Counted from the first letter of the stretch, positions 1-9,037 are shown. The stretch: 64,000 nucleotides of DNA from JBMNMS01 sp050953445 (GCA_050953445.1 JBMNMS010000001.1:434001-498000), one strand, 5' to 3'. The notes: generated from the letters alone by a model not told the origin. Numbers and translations are program-made.

Positions 1-15
1 TTTTACCTCCTGCCT

Positions 16-861
16 TCACCCTTCGTAAATAAAATTGTCTATTAACCGGGTGGTTCCAATTACAACTGCAACTGCCGCTAAAATCGACCCCTCAATTTGT
101 GACACAGGCCCAATGGTTTCGCTATCTACAATCTCAACATAATCAATTTTGGCCAACGGTTCCTGCAGTATAATTTGCCTCATTGCCTCTACCACCTTAG
201 CCACATCTCTTTCCCCGGACTTTATCATTTCCTGACCTACGAAAACCGCTTTGCTCAAAACCAGCGCCGCACTTCTTTGTTCTGGATCCAGGTAGGCATT
301 TCTCGAACTTTTGGCAAGTCCATCCGGCTCCCTCACTATGGGGCATCCTACAACATGGACACCCATATTCAAATCCTTAACCATACGTTTTATCACGGCC
401 AGTTGCTGTGCATCCTTTTGTCCAAAATATGCACTGTCTGGCCTTATGATATTAAAAAGCTTGTTCACCACCGTACATACGCCACGAAAATGAGTCGGTC
501 GACTTCTACCGCATAGCCCCCTCGTCAAGCCATCCATATCTACAAAGGTGCTAAAACCCTGAGGGTACATCTGGATTACGGGAGGAGCAAATATTAAATC
601 TACCCCCTTCTTGGCGCATATTTCCGCATCTGCTTCCATATCCCTTGGGTATTTATCGTAATCCTCTGTGGGAGCAAATTGTGTAGGGTTTACAAAGATA
701 CTCACTACGGTCTTATCGTTTTCACAGATCGACCTTTCGATTAGACTGGCATGTCCCTGGTGGAGGAAACCCATTGTAGGCACTAAGCCAATAGTAGATC
801 CCCCCTTCTTCCACTTCTCTACCCGATTTATTGCATCCTCAACACTTTCGATGATTCTCAT
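16..861 (-). CDS. panC: Pantothenate synthetase
   Basis: This 281-aa protein condenses pantoate with beta-alanine using ATP, the last step of pantothenate synthesis in the cytosol. Visible family signatures are the N-terminal nucleotide-binding stretch PTMGFLHQGHASLI with its HxGH motif, the FGQKDAQQ segment and the SSRN motif near residue 185. Length is normal for the family. The ATG at 861 has the ribosome binding site AAGGTAGG just upstream, 8 nt after the panB stop, so the two genes are one operon. Beyond the panC stop the minus strand carries GGAGGTAAAA at the very window edge, the ribosome binding site of a further gene outside the window; panD would be the natural guess. Confidence 0.97.
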   Translation of the reverse strand: MRIIESVEDAINRVEKWKKGGSTIGLVPTMGFLHQGHASLIERSICENDKTVVSIFVNPTQFAPTEDYDKYPRDMEADAEICAKKGVDLIFAPPVIQMYPQGFSTFVDMDGLTRGLCGRSRPTHFRGVCTVVNKLFNIIRPDSAYFGQKDAQQLAVIKRMVKDLNMGVHVVGCPIVREPDGLAKSSRNAYLDPEQRSAALVLSKAVFVGQEMIKSGERDVAKVVEAMRQIILQEPLAKIDYVEIVDSETIGPVSQIEGSILAAVAVVIGTTRLIDNFIYEG

Positions 862-868
862 GCTTAAC

Positions 869-1702
869 CTACCTTCGCTTCAACTTTTCAATCAGCTCAT
901 CTGACATTATATAACCATGTTCCTCCGTCGGGAATATACCTTCCTTAACCTCTGCCGAATAGGCTGCAAATGCATCCTTCATGATTTTACCAACATCCGC
1001 ATACTTTTTAACGAATTTCGGTGTAAATCCTGAAAAGATGCCTAACATGTCCTGATACACCAACACCTGTCCGTCACAATGAGGCCCTGCTCCTATTCCT
1101 ATTGTGGGAATTTCAAGAATTTCAGTTATAAGCTTAGCCAGCTTAAATGGCACACACTCTAAAACCACAGCAAAGGCTCCGGCAGCTTCCACCGCTATGG
1201 CATCCTTAATAAGTCTCTCAGCTGTCTCCTCATCCCTTCCCTGTGCCTTATAGCCACCCAGTGCGTTTATAGATTGAGGCGTAAGCCCTAAATGCCCCAC
1301 CACTGGAATTGAGGCTTCCACTATTGCTTTTATCTGGGGACAGAGATTGCTTCCCCCCTCCAGCTTAACCGCATTGGCCCCGGTCTCCTTGACAAGACGC
1401 CCTGCATTTACCACCGCATCATAAACCGAGCTTTGATAGGACATGAATGGCATATCTATAATCAGGAGGGCGTTTGTAATCCCCCTGGCTACCGCCTTTC
1501 CATGATGAATCATATCCTCCATGGTAACAGCCAATGTATCCTTATATCCCAAAACCGCATTTCCTACCGAGTCACCTACTAAGATGCTGTTTATTCCTGC
1601 CTCGTCCATAATTCTGGCCATAGCAAAATCATAGGCTGTCAACATGGTCAGCTTCTCTTTTTCTTTCTTTGCCTTGATAAAGGTGGTTACAGTATTTTTC
1701 AT
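869..1702 (-). CDS. panB: 3-methyl-2-oxobutanoate hydroxymethyltransferase
   Basis: The 277-aa enzyme transfers a hydroxymethyl group from 5,10-methylene-THF to 2-ketoisovalerate, giving ketopantoate, the first committed step to pantothenate. Family motifs are the N-terminal LTAYDFAMARIMDEAG, the metal-binding LVGDSVGN, the segment IIDMPFMSYQ, KLEGG near residue 115 and the GIGAGPHCDGQVLV region near residue 200. It is one base downstream of the PanG-type reductase gene and 8 bases upstream of panC, so it sits in the middle of a tight minus-strand operon covering the route to pantothenate. Confidence 0.97.
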   Translation of the reverse strand: MKNTVTTFIKAKKEKEKLTMLTAYDFAMARIMDEAGINSILVGDSVGNAVLGYKDTLAVTMEDMIHHGKAVARGITNALLIIDMPFMSYQSSVYDAVVNAGRLVKETGANAVKLEGGSNLCPQIKAIVEASIPVVGHLGLTPQSINALGGYKAQGRDEETAERLIKDAIAVEAAGAFAVVLECVPFKLAKLITEILEIPTIGIGAGPHCDGQVLVYQDMLGIFSGFTPKFVKKYADVGKIMKDAFAAYSAEVKEGIFPTEEHGYIMSDELIEKLKRR

Positions 1703-1703
1703 T

Positions 1704-2558
1704 TCATTTCTCCATTGTTTTTTTTAGCAATACTTCCATTTCCGAATAATTGCTACCAGCGTGTTTTTCCCTTGCTATTTCAATCAATTGCTCCGATAGA
1801 TAAGAATAGAGCCTGCTCTCCTTTTCATCAAGACATTCTAAATGCTTATGAACGGTTGCCAGATCGTTTCGCTCTACCGGCCCGGTAAGTGATTCAACCA
1901 TCCCCTTTTCCGCAATAGACTTACTTTGATTTAAAAAAAGTGTATTTAAAGCCATTTGAATCATTTTATCATCAAAACCACAATCCTTCAAAATTTTGGA
2001 TCCAACATGGGCCAAAGCGGTCACATGGTTGCTTAAAAACACTGCCGCCCCATGATATTTTATCTTCTCCCGTGAACTAATGCCATGTGCCGGATTTCCC
2101 ATTTTTTTAATTAAGTCCATTAATAAATTGGCATGTTTTTCATCACCTTCTATTGTGAAAAAAGCTTGTGAAAGGGCCTTGTATGAGTTTAGCTTAGAGT
2201 TTATTGCGAAAAAAGGATGGACTGAATAACCATATGCTCCCCTTTGTTCTATCCCCTCAAAAACCTCTGAAGTCAGTGCTCCGCTGCAGTGGCAGATAAT
2301 CTTCCCTTGAATATCCAGATTTTTTATGACCCTCCAAAGCTCTTCAATAGCCCCATCAGGCACGGTTAAAAACAGTATCTGACAATCCTTAACTATTTGC
2401 CCAATAGTTTCGTATTCCCTCGCCCCTGTGAAATCCGCCGCTTCCCGTGCTGATTTTCTGTTACGGCTATAATATCCGATTACCTCCAACCCTTTATTCT
2501 TAAAATATTTACCTAATGTAAAGCCTACCTTTCCAGCGCCGACAAACCCAATTTTCAT
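1704..2558 (-). CDS. panG: PanG-type ketopantoate reductase (Rossmann/DUF2520)
   Basis: The 284-aa protein begins with a dinucleotide-binding fold (GFVGAGKVGFTLG, GxGxxG at residues 7-12) and continues with a helical C-terminal half of the DUF2520 type. Its start codon shares one base with the coaB stop (TGATG) and has AAGGAG upstream. Family knowledge: DUF2520-like PanG proteins were described as an alternative ketopantoate reductase in Francisella and some Firmicutes lacking PanE. No PanE or IlvC is present here and the gene lies directly before panB and panC, so ketopantoate reduction to pantoate is the best inference. It could instead act on another 2-keto acid; sequence alone does not prove the substrate. 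Confidence 0.72.
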   Translation of the reverse strand: MKIGFVGAGKVGFTLGKYFKNKGLEVIGYYSRNRKSAREAADFTGAREYETIGQIVKDCQILFLTVPDGAIEELWRVIKNLDIQGKIICHCSGALTSEVFEGIEQRGAYGYSVHPFFAINSKLNSYKALSQAFFTIEGDEKHANLLMDLIKKMGNPAHGISSREKIKYHGAAVFLSNHVTALAHVGSKILKDCGFDDKMIQMALNTLFLNQSKSIAEKGMVESLTGPVERNDLATVHKHLECLDEKESRLYSYLSEQLIEIAREKHAGSNYSEMEVLLKKTMEK

Positions 2559-3319
2559 CAGTTACGCTCCTTAATCTTATCGGAAACATTCTTAACAATA
2601 GCTTCTGCTATTTGCTGTTTCGTATGCAATCGTATAAAGGTGGCATCATCTTTTATCAAAAGTCCTTCATGATTTTCCTTGCCTACCTTTCTAAGGTCAT
2701 TTGCTAAAACAAAATCGCATTTATTTTTTAAAAGAAGCTTATAAGCTACATTTATAAGTTCCTCCTCTACAACATCATCAAGGAGTTTAAATCCTACCAA
2801 AAGGATATCAGACTGAAGCTCCTTTATCCTTCCTATTATTTTGGGCGTCTTTTTCAAAATTAGTATCAGGTTTTCCACATCGGAACTGATTTTATTCTGT
2901 GTTGATAAGGCCTTATCATTATGGGTAATCCTATTTTTTATCTCTAAATCAAGCCCTTCTTTTCCACACGAATCGATGCAGTCGGCAATTGAGGCCACCA
3001 GATCATCTATTGCCACAATGCTCCCTAAGGTATAGTCGCTTACAGCCATGGCATGGATAATAGCCGTATATTTATTTTGGGAAAGCAACAAGGTTAGGGT
3101 ATCCAGCAAATCCTCCGCTGACTCTATTTTCATCATTTTTGCCGGTTGCCTAGTTGGCAATGCAGCATTTTCCCCATGTAGATAGGTCACCTCTGCATTT
3201 TCAGCTCTTATAAACTCATCCGCTATTGCCGCCCCAAGGCGTCCACTTGCCATGTTAGTTATTTTTCGAACTTCGTCGATTTTTTCTGATGTGCCCCCAG
3301 AAGTAACGATAATTTTCAT
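2558..3319 (-). CDS. coaB: Phosphopantothenate-cysteine ligase (stand-alone CoaB)
   Basis: This 253-aa protein carries only the ligase part of the usual CoaBC fusion: it opens with the nucleotide-binding motif IIVTSGGTSEKIDEVR and has ITNMASGRLG, HAMAVSDY and a late KCDFVLANDL segment typical of CoaB. There is no N-terminal flavodoxin-like CoaC decarboxylase domain. An upstream ATG at 3349 is possible, but the ATG at 3319 is preceded by GGAAGG at good spacing and starts exactly at the conserved domain. The enzyme ligates cysteine to 4'-phosphopantothenate in CoA synthesis and is first in the panG-panB-panC operon. CoaC must be encoded elsewhere. Confidence 0.9.
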   Translation of the reverse strand: MKIIVTSGGTSEKIDEVRKITNMASGRLGAAIADEFIRAENAEVTYLHGENAALPTRQPAKMMKIESAEDLLDTLTLLLSQNKYTAIIHAMAVSDYTLGSIVAIDDLVASIADCIDSCGKEGLDLEIKNRITHNDKALSTQNKISSDVENLILILKKTPKIIGRIKELQSDILLVGFKLLDDVVEEELINVAYKLLLKNKCDFVLANDLRKVGKENHEGLLIKDDATFIRLHTKQQIAEAIVKNVSDKIKERN

Positions 3320-3456
3320 TTTATAATCCTTCCGAAATAAGCAATCCATAAAGTGGTTTAGGTTTATTGTAATTGTATGAAACCCCCTTCACACTGTCAA
3401 GCCCATTTTCTTTCATGTAACCGGCAAAACGACACCCTGTCTGAGAATTATTATAT

Positions 3457-3467
3457 GTGATATAATA
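3457..3467 (+). promoter_or_regulatory. Extended -10 promoter of the arsR-type gene
   Basis: TGATATAAT at about 3458-3466 is an extended -10 element (TGn before TATAAT) with no good -35 box. Transcription would begin near 3473, which makes the ATG at 3474 unlikely as a start and favours the ATG at 3495. Confidence 0.55.
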
Positions 3468-3494
3468 TAACAAATGAATGGAAAGGAAAACGCT

Positions 3495-3863
3495 ATGGAA
3501 CATAGGATACCTCTTTGTGATTGCGATGTTATCCACAAGGATGTGGTAGATCATGTTGAAAGAAATCTACCTCCTGCAACCGCCCTTCTTCAGTTGTCAA
3601 ACTTTTTTAAGGTCTTCGGTGACGGTACAAGAATTCGCATACTATACGCTTTGGATATTCATGAAATGTGCGTATGCGATTTAGCCGTGCTCCTCAATAT
3701 GACCAAATCAGCCATTTCCCACCAGTTAAGATCCCTGCGAATGGCAAATCTGGTCAAACATAGGCGGGAGGGAAAGAACATTTTTTATTCTCTAAAGGAT
3801 CATCATGTAAAACTAATAATTGAAATGGGATTGGAACACATAAACGAACCGGAAACTGAATAA
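3495..3863 (+). CDS. ArsR/SmtB family metal-sensing repressor (CadC/CzrA-like)
   Basis: The 122-aa winged-helix protein has the recognition region NMTKSAISHQLRSLRMANLV and a C-terminal wing EGKNIFYSLKD. Possible metal ligands are the N-terminal CDCD stretch, the EMCVCDLA segment at the position of the alpha3 cysteine pair seen in CadC-type sensors, and D-HHV in the last helix, which resembles the alpha5 zinc site of SmtB/CzrA. It likely releases DNA when Zn, Cd or Pb binds. The start at 3495 is chosen because AAAGGA precedes it. It lies directly before a P-type metal ATPase whose promoter carries two CzrA-type operators, so it is the likely repressor of that pump. Confidence 0.9.
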   Translation: MEHRIPLCDCDVIHKDVVDHVERNLPPATALLQLSNFFKVFGDGTRIRILYALDIHEMCVCDLAVLLNMTKSAISHQLRSLRMANLVKHRREGKNIFYSLKDHHVKLIIEMGLEHINEPETE

Positions 3864-3889
3864 GGCCTCATTGGAATCAATAATAGGGA

Positions 3890-3945
3890 TTGACGATTGA
3901 GCAATCATTCAACTATAATATAGATACAGTTGAATGATTGTTCAA
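3890..3945 (+). promoter_or_regulatory. Metal-responsive promoter with two inverted SmtB/CzrA-type operators
   Basis: The sigma-A promoter has -35 TTGACG (3890-3895), an 18-bp spacer and -10 TATAAT (3914-3919). Two 16-bp operators flank the -10: TTGAGCAATCATTCAA (3897-3912) and, in opposite orientation, TTGAATGATTGTTCAA (3930-3945). Both fit the TGAACA-N3-ATTCA pattern of SmtB/CzrA sites. Occupancy of the first would cover the spacer and of the second the transcription start. Confidence 0.85.
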
Positions 3946-4003
3946 TTGTTTTGCTGGCAATATATATAACCTTTATTGTAAAGGATTATGGAGGTACTTC
4001 AAA

Positions 4004-5998
4004 ATGAAACCTTATAAAATTTCCTTAAATCAAAACTCGTGCTGTAGCTCCTGCGATTTGAAGCATTCTAATGCCCATCATCACGGTAGCATCTCACGAC
4101 GTGAAATACTCAGGCTTGGCATAGGTGCCTTTTTACTTGCAGTTATACTAATCTCAGGTATGGGGCACCGGATGGATCAAGAGCCCGGTTTCCAGTATAT
4201 AGCCAGCCTCTCTTTGTCCATATTTACCCTTTTATGGACTGGTGGACCCGTATTTCTTCAAGCCCTCAAAAACATTGCCGGGGGTCGGATTTTTGACGAG
4301 TTTTTCCTTATGTCACTGGCTACTGCCGGTGCATTGGCAATAGGAGATGCTTCTGAAGGGATAGCCGTCATGCTGTTTTATCAGGTGGGGGAGCTTATGC
4401 AGGAGCGGGCCGTTGCAAGTTCAAAAAAGTCTATATCTGCTTTGATGAATATACGTCCTGATTATGCAAATGTTCTAAAAGAAGGCAAATTAGTAACAGT
4501 AAAGCCGGAAGATGTGGAAATAGGCCAATTATTTCAAGTTGCACCGGGGGAAAGGATTCCGATAGATGGAATTATTACTAAAGGAGATTCCGTTCTGGAT
4601 ACATCATCCCTTACAGGTGAGTCTTTGCCGCAGAATGTGGGCAAAGGCGACATGGTGCTTTCCGGATCCATCAACCAGGGAAGCCTTTTAACCATAAAAT
4701 CTACCAAAAGGTTCGAACATTCTACGGTAAGTCGGATCCTTGATCTTGTGGAGAATGCTGCATCAAAAAAAGCCCCGATGGAAAACTTTATAACCAGGTT
4801 TGCCCGCTACTATACCCCTGTTGTGGTTGGACTTGCCTTAGTAATTGCTATTTTACCACCTTTGCTTACAGCCTCTCCCTTTAGAGATTGGATCCACAGA
4901 GGATTGATCTTTCTGGTAATCTCATGCCCATGTGCCCTTGTCATTTCAATACCCCTTAGCTTTTTTGCCGGCATAGGTCTGGCGTCCCGCCATGGCATAT
5001 TAGTTAAAGGAGGCAATTACATGGAGGCTCTTTCCAATGTGGACACTGTTGCCTTTGACAAAACCGGCACCTTAACAAAGGGTATTTTTAAGGTGTCAAA
5101 GGTACTTTTAGCTGACAGAAGCAATCTTTCCAAGGAAAGGTTTATAGAATACGCCGCACTGGCAGAGGCTCACTCAAACCACCCTATTGCTAAATCCATT
5201 ATAAGCTGTCACCCGGGGGAAACAGATCCTGCCCGTATTACAGAACACTCTGTACTGCCCGGCCTTGGGGTTGTAGCGATAATCGATGGACACAGGGTTT
5301 TGGCTGGTAATCAAAAACTTATGGAGAAAAAAAATATAAGTGTACCCTCAATAAACAACGACGACACAAAGGTGTTCGTATCCATAGACGGGCTTTACGC
5401 AGGCTGCTTCATTATAGCTGACGAAATCAAGGAAGATAGCAAGGACACAATTATTCAACTGAAAAGGATGGGTGTGAGAAGAATTGTAATGCTTACAGGG
5501 GACACAGAATCAGCCTCCTCAGCCATCGCTGCCTCCCTCGATTTAGATCAATACCATAGCAATCTCCTGCCGGATGAAAAGGTCTATCAGCTTGAAAACC
5601 TACACAAAAGTATCCCCTCTAAGGGTCGCCTAATTTTCATGGGGGATGGCATTAACGATGCCCCTGTTCTGGCAAGGGCAGATGTGGGTATCGCAATGGG
5701 TGGACTTGGGGCGGATGTGGCAATTGAAGCCGCCGATATAGTTATCATGACCGATGAACCCTCTAAACTGGTTACCGCTTTAAAAATATCAAGAAATACG
5801 AGGAAAATCGTCTATCAAAACATCGTTTTTGCATTGACCGTCAAGGTACTTTTATTGCTTCTTGGCGCATTAGGCTTGGCCAACATGTGGGAAGCTGTAT
5901 TTGCAGATGTGGGAGTGACCATCCTGGCTATTTTAAACTCTCTGCGCCAGCTAAAACGACCTATTACAGGAGAAAACCTCCCCCGCCATCACAGCTGA
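4004..5998 (+). CDS. cadA: Zn2+/Cd2+/Pb2+-exporting P1B-type ATPase
   Basis: The 664-aa membrane pump exports soft metal ions with ATP. It shows the actuator TGES loop, the CPC ion site (SCPCALVISIP), the phosphorylation motif DKTGTLT, the HP motif (NHPIAK), TGD and MGDGINDAP. The last two membrane segments hold FALTVK and FADVG, the lysine/aspartate pair typical of P1B-2 zinc/cadmium pumps. The N-terminus lacks the usual ferredoxin-like HMA domain and has only a short Cys/His-rich tail (CCSSCDLKHSNAHHHG). The start at 4004 follows GGAGG; the longer reading frame has no support. It is controlled by the double operator just upstream and by the adjacent ArsR-type repressor. Confidence 0.95.
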   Translation: MKPYKISLNQNSCCSSCDLKHSNAHHHGSISRREILRLGIGAFLLAVILISGMGHRMDQEPGFQYIASLSLSIFTLLWTGGPVFLQALKNIAGGRIFDEFFLMSLATAGALAIGDASEGIAVMLFYQVGELMQERAVASSKKSISALMNIRPDYANVLKEGKLVTVKPEDVEIGQLFQVAPGERIPIDGIITKGDSVLDTSSLTGESLPQNVGKGDMVLSGSINQGSLLTIKSTKRFEHSTVSRILDLVENAASKKAPMENFITRFARYYTPVVVGLALVIAILPPLLTASPFRDWIHRGLIFLVISCPCALVISIPLSFFAGIGLASRHGILVKGGNYMEALSNVDTVAFDKTGTLTKGIFKVSKVLLADRSNLSKERFIEYAALAEAHSNHPIAKSIISCHPGETDPARITEHSVLPGLGVVAIIDGHRVLAGNQKLMEKKNISVPSINNDDTKVFVSIDGLYAGCFIIADEIKEDSKDTIIQLKRMGVRRIVMLTGDTESASSAIAASLDLDQYHSNLLPDEKVYQLENLHKSIPSKGRLIFMGDGINDAPVLARADVGIAMGGLGADVAIEAADIVIMTDEPSKLVTALKISRNTRKIVYQNIVFALTVKVLLLLLGALGLANMWEAVFADVGVTILAILNSLRQLKRPITGENLPRHHS

Positions 5999-6011
5999 GG
6001 GAGGTTCTGTG

Positions 6012-7394
6012 TTAAAATTTATATTCTTCGTTTAAGAAACGTGCGGCATGAACGCCGCTTGCCGAAGCTTGAGAAAGGGAATGAGTTGCACCCGCACCAT
6101 CCCCAAGGGCGTAGAGCCCATCCACCTTTGTCATGAAGTTTCCATCCACCATAACATTAGAATTGTAGAATTTAACCTCCACACCATAAAGCAGCGTATC
6201 TTCATTGGCCGTACCGGGAGCGATCTTGTCAAGGGCATGAACCATCTCGATAATATTGTCCAATTGCCTCTTTGGTATGACTAAGGACAGATCTCCGGGG
6301 GTAGCCTTCAATGTAGGCCTGGTGAAACACTTCTCCATCCTCCTTTCGCTGCTCCGCCGACCCTTCATCAGATCACCGAAACGTTGAAGCAGCACTCCCC
6401 CTCCCAGCATATTTGAAAGTCGGGCAATGGATTCTCCGTATTCATTGCTATCCTTAAAGGGCTCAGTAAATTTGTTTGAAACCAAAAGTGCAAAATTAGT
6501 GTTTTCAGTTTGCAGTGCCGGATCCGCATAGCTGTGCCCATTTACTGTGATTATCCCGTTGGTATTCTCCGCCACAACTTCTCCGTATGGATTCATGCAG
6601 AAGGTTCTCACCATATCGTTATATTTATCGGTTTTATAAACGATTTTACTTTCATATACCTCATCTGTAATATGCTTAAATATCACAGCAGGCAACTCAA
6701 CCCTGACTCCGATATCCACCCGATTGCTCAGCATGGGTATTCCCATCTTTGTGCATATCTCAGAAATCCATTTGGATCCGGATCGCCCCGTTGCCAATAC
6801 AAGATTATCACAAAGGTATTTCTCCCCCTGGTCGCTTACCAGTGAAAATCCTTTCTCCATTTTCTCCACATCTACTATGTGAGTATTCATTTTTATTTCT
6901 ATTTTATCTTTTGTATATTCATAAATTCTCTGTAAGATCTTCACATTTCGGTCCGTACCCAAATGGCGAACCTTAGCGTCCAGCAGATGAAGGTTGTTTC
7001 TGAGAGCTATGGTTTTTAGCATAGAGCCACCTGTTGAATACAGTTTAGCATCCTGTGCACCCATAGAACAAAGAACGGAATCAACATACTCCATCAATTC
7101 TAATGCCTTATCTGCGCCCACATATGTATGAAGATCCCCTCCGAATTGGTTGGTAATATTATATTTACCATCGGAAAGGGTTCCGGCTCCTCCGTATCCG
7201 TTCATTATATGGCACGGAGCACAGCGTAAGCAATTGTGAGTGTCCCCCAACTTTATAGGGCAAGTTCTTTTTTCCAGCCCTGCCCCTTTATCTACCATAA
7301 GCACTTTGGCATTGGTGTTTAGTTTAGTCAATTCATATGACATGAATACCCCGCTGGCCCCTGCACCGACGATTATAATATCATAATGTTTCAT
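6012..7394 (-). CDS. FAD-dependent oxidoreductase of the COG2509 type
   Basis: The 460-aa flavoprotein begins with IIVGAGASGVFMSYEL (GxGxxG, FAD-binding Rossmann fold) and has a second nucleotide-site GLYALGDGAGATHSLSQA near the C-terminus. Between residues 50 and 75 lie four cysteines (CPIKLGDTHNCLRCAPC) followed by GYGGAGTLSDGKYN, a signature of uncharacterised COG2509 dehydrogenases. The start at 7394 has GGAG at 8-9 nt; the upstream ATG is not supported. It has its own sigma-A promoter and lies downstream of the MFS gene in the sigma-54-controlled region, separated from it by a terminator. Substrate and partner are unknown. Confidence 0.8.
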   Translation of the reverse strand: MKHYDIIIVGAGASGVFMSYELTKLNTNAKVLMVDKGAGLEKRTCPIKLGDTHNCLRCAPCHIMNGYGGAGTLSDGKYNITNQFGGDLHTYVGADKALELMEYVDSVLCSMGAQDAKLYSTGGSMLKTIALRNNLHLLDAKVRHLGTDRNVKILQRIYEYTKDKIEIKMNTHIVDVEKMEKGFSLVSDQGEKYLCDNLVLATGRSGSKWISEICTKMGIPMLSNRVDIGVRVELPAVIFKHITDEVYESKIVYKTDKYNDMVRTFCMNPYGEVVAENTNGIITVNGHSYADPALQTENTNFALLVSNKFTEPFKDSNEYGESIARLSNMLGGGVLLQRFGDLMKGRRSSERRMEKCFTRPTLKATPGDLSLVIPKRQLDNIIEMVHALDKIAPGTANEDTLLYGVEVKFYNSNVMVDGNFMTKVDGLYALGDGAGATHSLSQASASGVHAARFLNEEYKF

Positions 7395-7432
7395 TTGCCC
7401 ATCTCCAATCTTAATGCTTTGCAACCATTGCT

Positions 7433-7461
7433 ATTATACATGAAAGCTTCTTTCTGTGCAA
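7433..7461 (-). promoter_or_regulatory. Sigma-A promoter of the COG2509 flavoprotein gene
   Basis: Read on the minus strand: -35 TTGCAC (7461-7456), 17-bp spacer, -10 TATAAT (7438-7433). This gives the flavoprotein a transcript independent of the sigma-54 MFS promoter. Confidence 0.7.
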
Positions 7462-7477
7462 TGATTCCACCCGCACT

Positions 7478-7508
7478 AAAAAGGGAGACGGAACGCATCC
7501 CTCTCCCT
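7478..7508 (-). terminator. Intrinsic terminator after the MFS gene
   Basis: On the minus strand the arm AGGGAGA (7508-7502) pairs with TCTCCCT (7488-7482), with an inner GGA/TCC pair, and is followed by TTTTT. It lies between the MFS stop and the flavoprotein promoter. Confidence 0.75.
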
Positions 7509-7535
7509 CTCCATTCAGTTACGATATCTTGTCAA

Positions 7536-8915
7536 TTATTTGGTAGCATAAGGATCATCTATTTTATCCAGATTGCATGATCTTAAGCTTACAAGTGAAA
7601 AGTCTCTTTTAAACCACGGGCCATTGGTTTCCCTTGTGAATAACAAAGTGATAATAAATGCTAAAGCCATGACACCTGCCATTACATACAGGCCTGCGTA
7701 GTAACCGGAAGCTGATTGCCAGCCACCCGCTGCATCAATGAGTCTTCCAATAACAAATGTGGCGACACCGCCTCCGAAATACATCCCAAATACGATGAGA
7801 GAGTTTCCAAGGACAACTCCGCCCTTTTCTGAGGATACGGCAACGAACTTATAAATCATGGCGTATACTGCATTGAGAGCAAATCCCATAAATAATTGGA
7901 GCACAATCAGCATCGTAAGGGAAACCCCTGCAAACTGCATCAGAACAAATGCGATTACAAGCCAAAGGGTACATATCAGAAGAGCTGTTTTAGATCCAAC
8001 CCTGTCAGAAAATCCACCCCAGAATACTTGACCCAAACCACCGGTAATCGTAAATACAACACTTAAACTTGCAGCCAATGCCGGATCAAAGTTCCCTACG
8101 AAGGTAATATAGGGGGTCAGCCAAAAATTGATGCCTGAATAACAGAACAAACAACAAAAAGCAACTACTACAATAACCGAAATATTTGGATTTTTCAATG
8201 CCCTACCCAACAATCCCGGGGGAGGGGTAAAATCTTCGATAGATTCCTCACCAAGTTGGGTCGTAAGTCCTACTTTCGAAGCATTATCCTGGAATTTCTT
8301 GTAATTGTCCGGACCGGCCCATTTGTAATAAAATGCCCATGTTATATACCCTATGATTGGGAATATAAGAAAGGTGTATCTCCATGAACCATCGCCAAAC
8401 GTGCTTAAATAGAAAGTAATTATAAGTCCACCCAACAATGTTCCCCAAGGATAACCGGTATGATGCAGACCTACAAAAAAACCGCTCTTTTCTTTCGGGG
8501 ACCATTCCATCATCATGCCAACTTCGCAGGCTTCGCCGGCTCCGCTTGTAAGGCCCCTGATTACATTTAAAGCAAAGAATACCACAAAAGCCCCGGCTAT
8601 TAATTTAAAACCGCAGAGCAATGTGGCTGTTAAATAGACTGAAGCAAGAATAAAAGACCTTTTCTTTCTTATCCATCCCGTTCCGCCCTTGTCTGCCCAA
8701 GAACCAAGAGGTATGGCTCCTATTGCGAGTCCAAACAATGCAAAGGTTTGAAGCAACCCAAAAGTGGTTGCTGTAATATTATATTCGTTAATAATATATG
8801 GGGAAATTCTATTTAGTAGTTCTCTTATGTTTGCATTCATTGCATAGATAATCCATAAAAAGCCCCAGGCAGTCCAAGTTTGCGGTGGGGTTTTCTTTTT
8901 TAAATAATCTGCCAT
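7536..8915 (-). CDS. Major facilitator superfamily transporter
   Basis: The 459-aa protein has about twelve hydrophobic segments. The loop after TM2 contains GSWADKGGTGWIRKKR, the MFS motif-A region, and the second half repeats it as GGFSDRVGSKT. A long central loop around residue 220 separates the two halves. It resembles anion or organic-acid carriers in general form, but the substrate cannot be read from the sequence. A canonical sigma-54 promoter 120 bp upstream and the neighbouring sigma-54 activator place it in the same regulon as the divergent GRE operon, so it probably imports the GRE substrate or exports a product. Confidence 0.9.
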   Translation of the reverse strand: MADYLKKKTPPQTWTAWGFLWIIYAMNANIRELLNRISPYIINEYNITATTFGLLQTFALFGLAIGAIPLGSWADKGGTGWIRKKRSFILASVYLTATLLCGFKLIAGAFVVFFALNVIRGLTSGAGEACEVGMMMEWSPKEKSGFFVGLHHTGYPWGTLLGGLIITFYLSTFGDGSWRYTFLIFPIIGYITWAFYYKWAGPDNYKKFQDNASKVGLTTQLGEESIEDFTPPPGLLGRALKNPNISVIVVVAFCCLFCYSGINFWLTPYITFVGNFDPALAASLSVVFTITGGLGQVFWGGFSDRVGSKTALLICTLWLVIAFVLMQFAGVSLTMLIVLQLFMGFALNAVYAMIYKFVAVSSEKGGVVLGNSLIVFGMYFGGGVATFVIGRLIDAAGGWQSASGYYAGLYVMAGVMALAFIITLLFTRETNGPWFKRDFSLVSLRSCNLDKIDDPYATK

Positions 8916-9037
8916 TAAAACAACCTCCCTTCATTTGATATAACCACTGCCCTTATATTTTACATTTTTTTCACCCCCAAAAAAATCTACTCATTTCATG
9001 GTAGTAGCAATAGTATTAACCTTTATACCTAACTTAA

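Noticed and set aside
3474..3494. Upstream ATG for the ArsR-type repressor
   Set aside because: It would sit one base after the predicted transcription start with no ribosome binding site, while the ATG at 3495 has AAAGGA.
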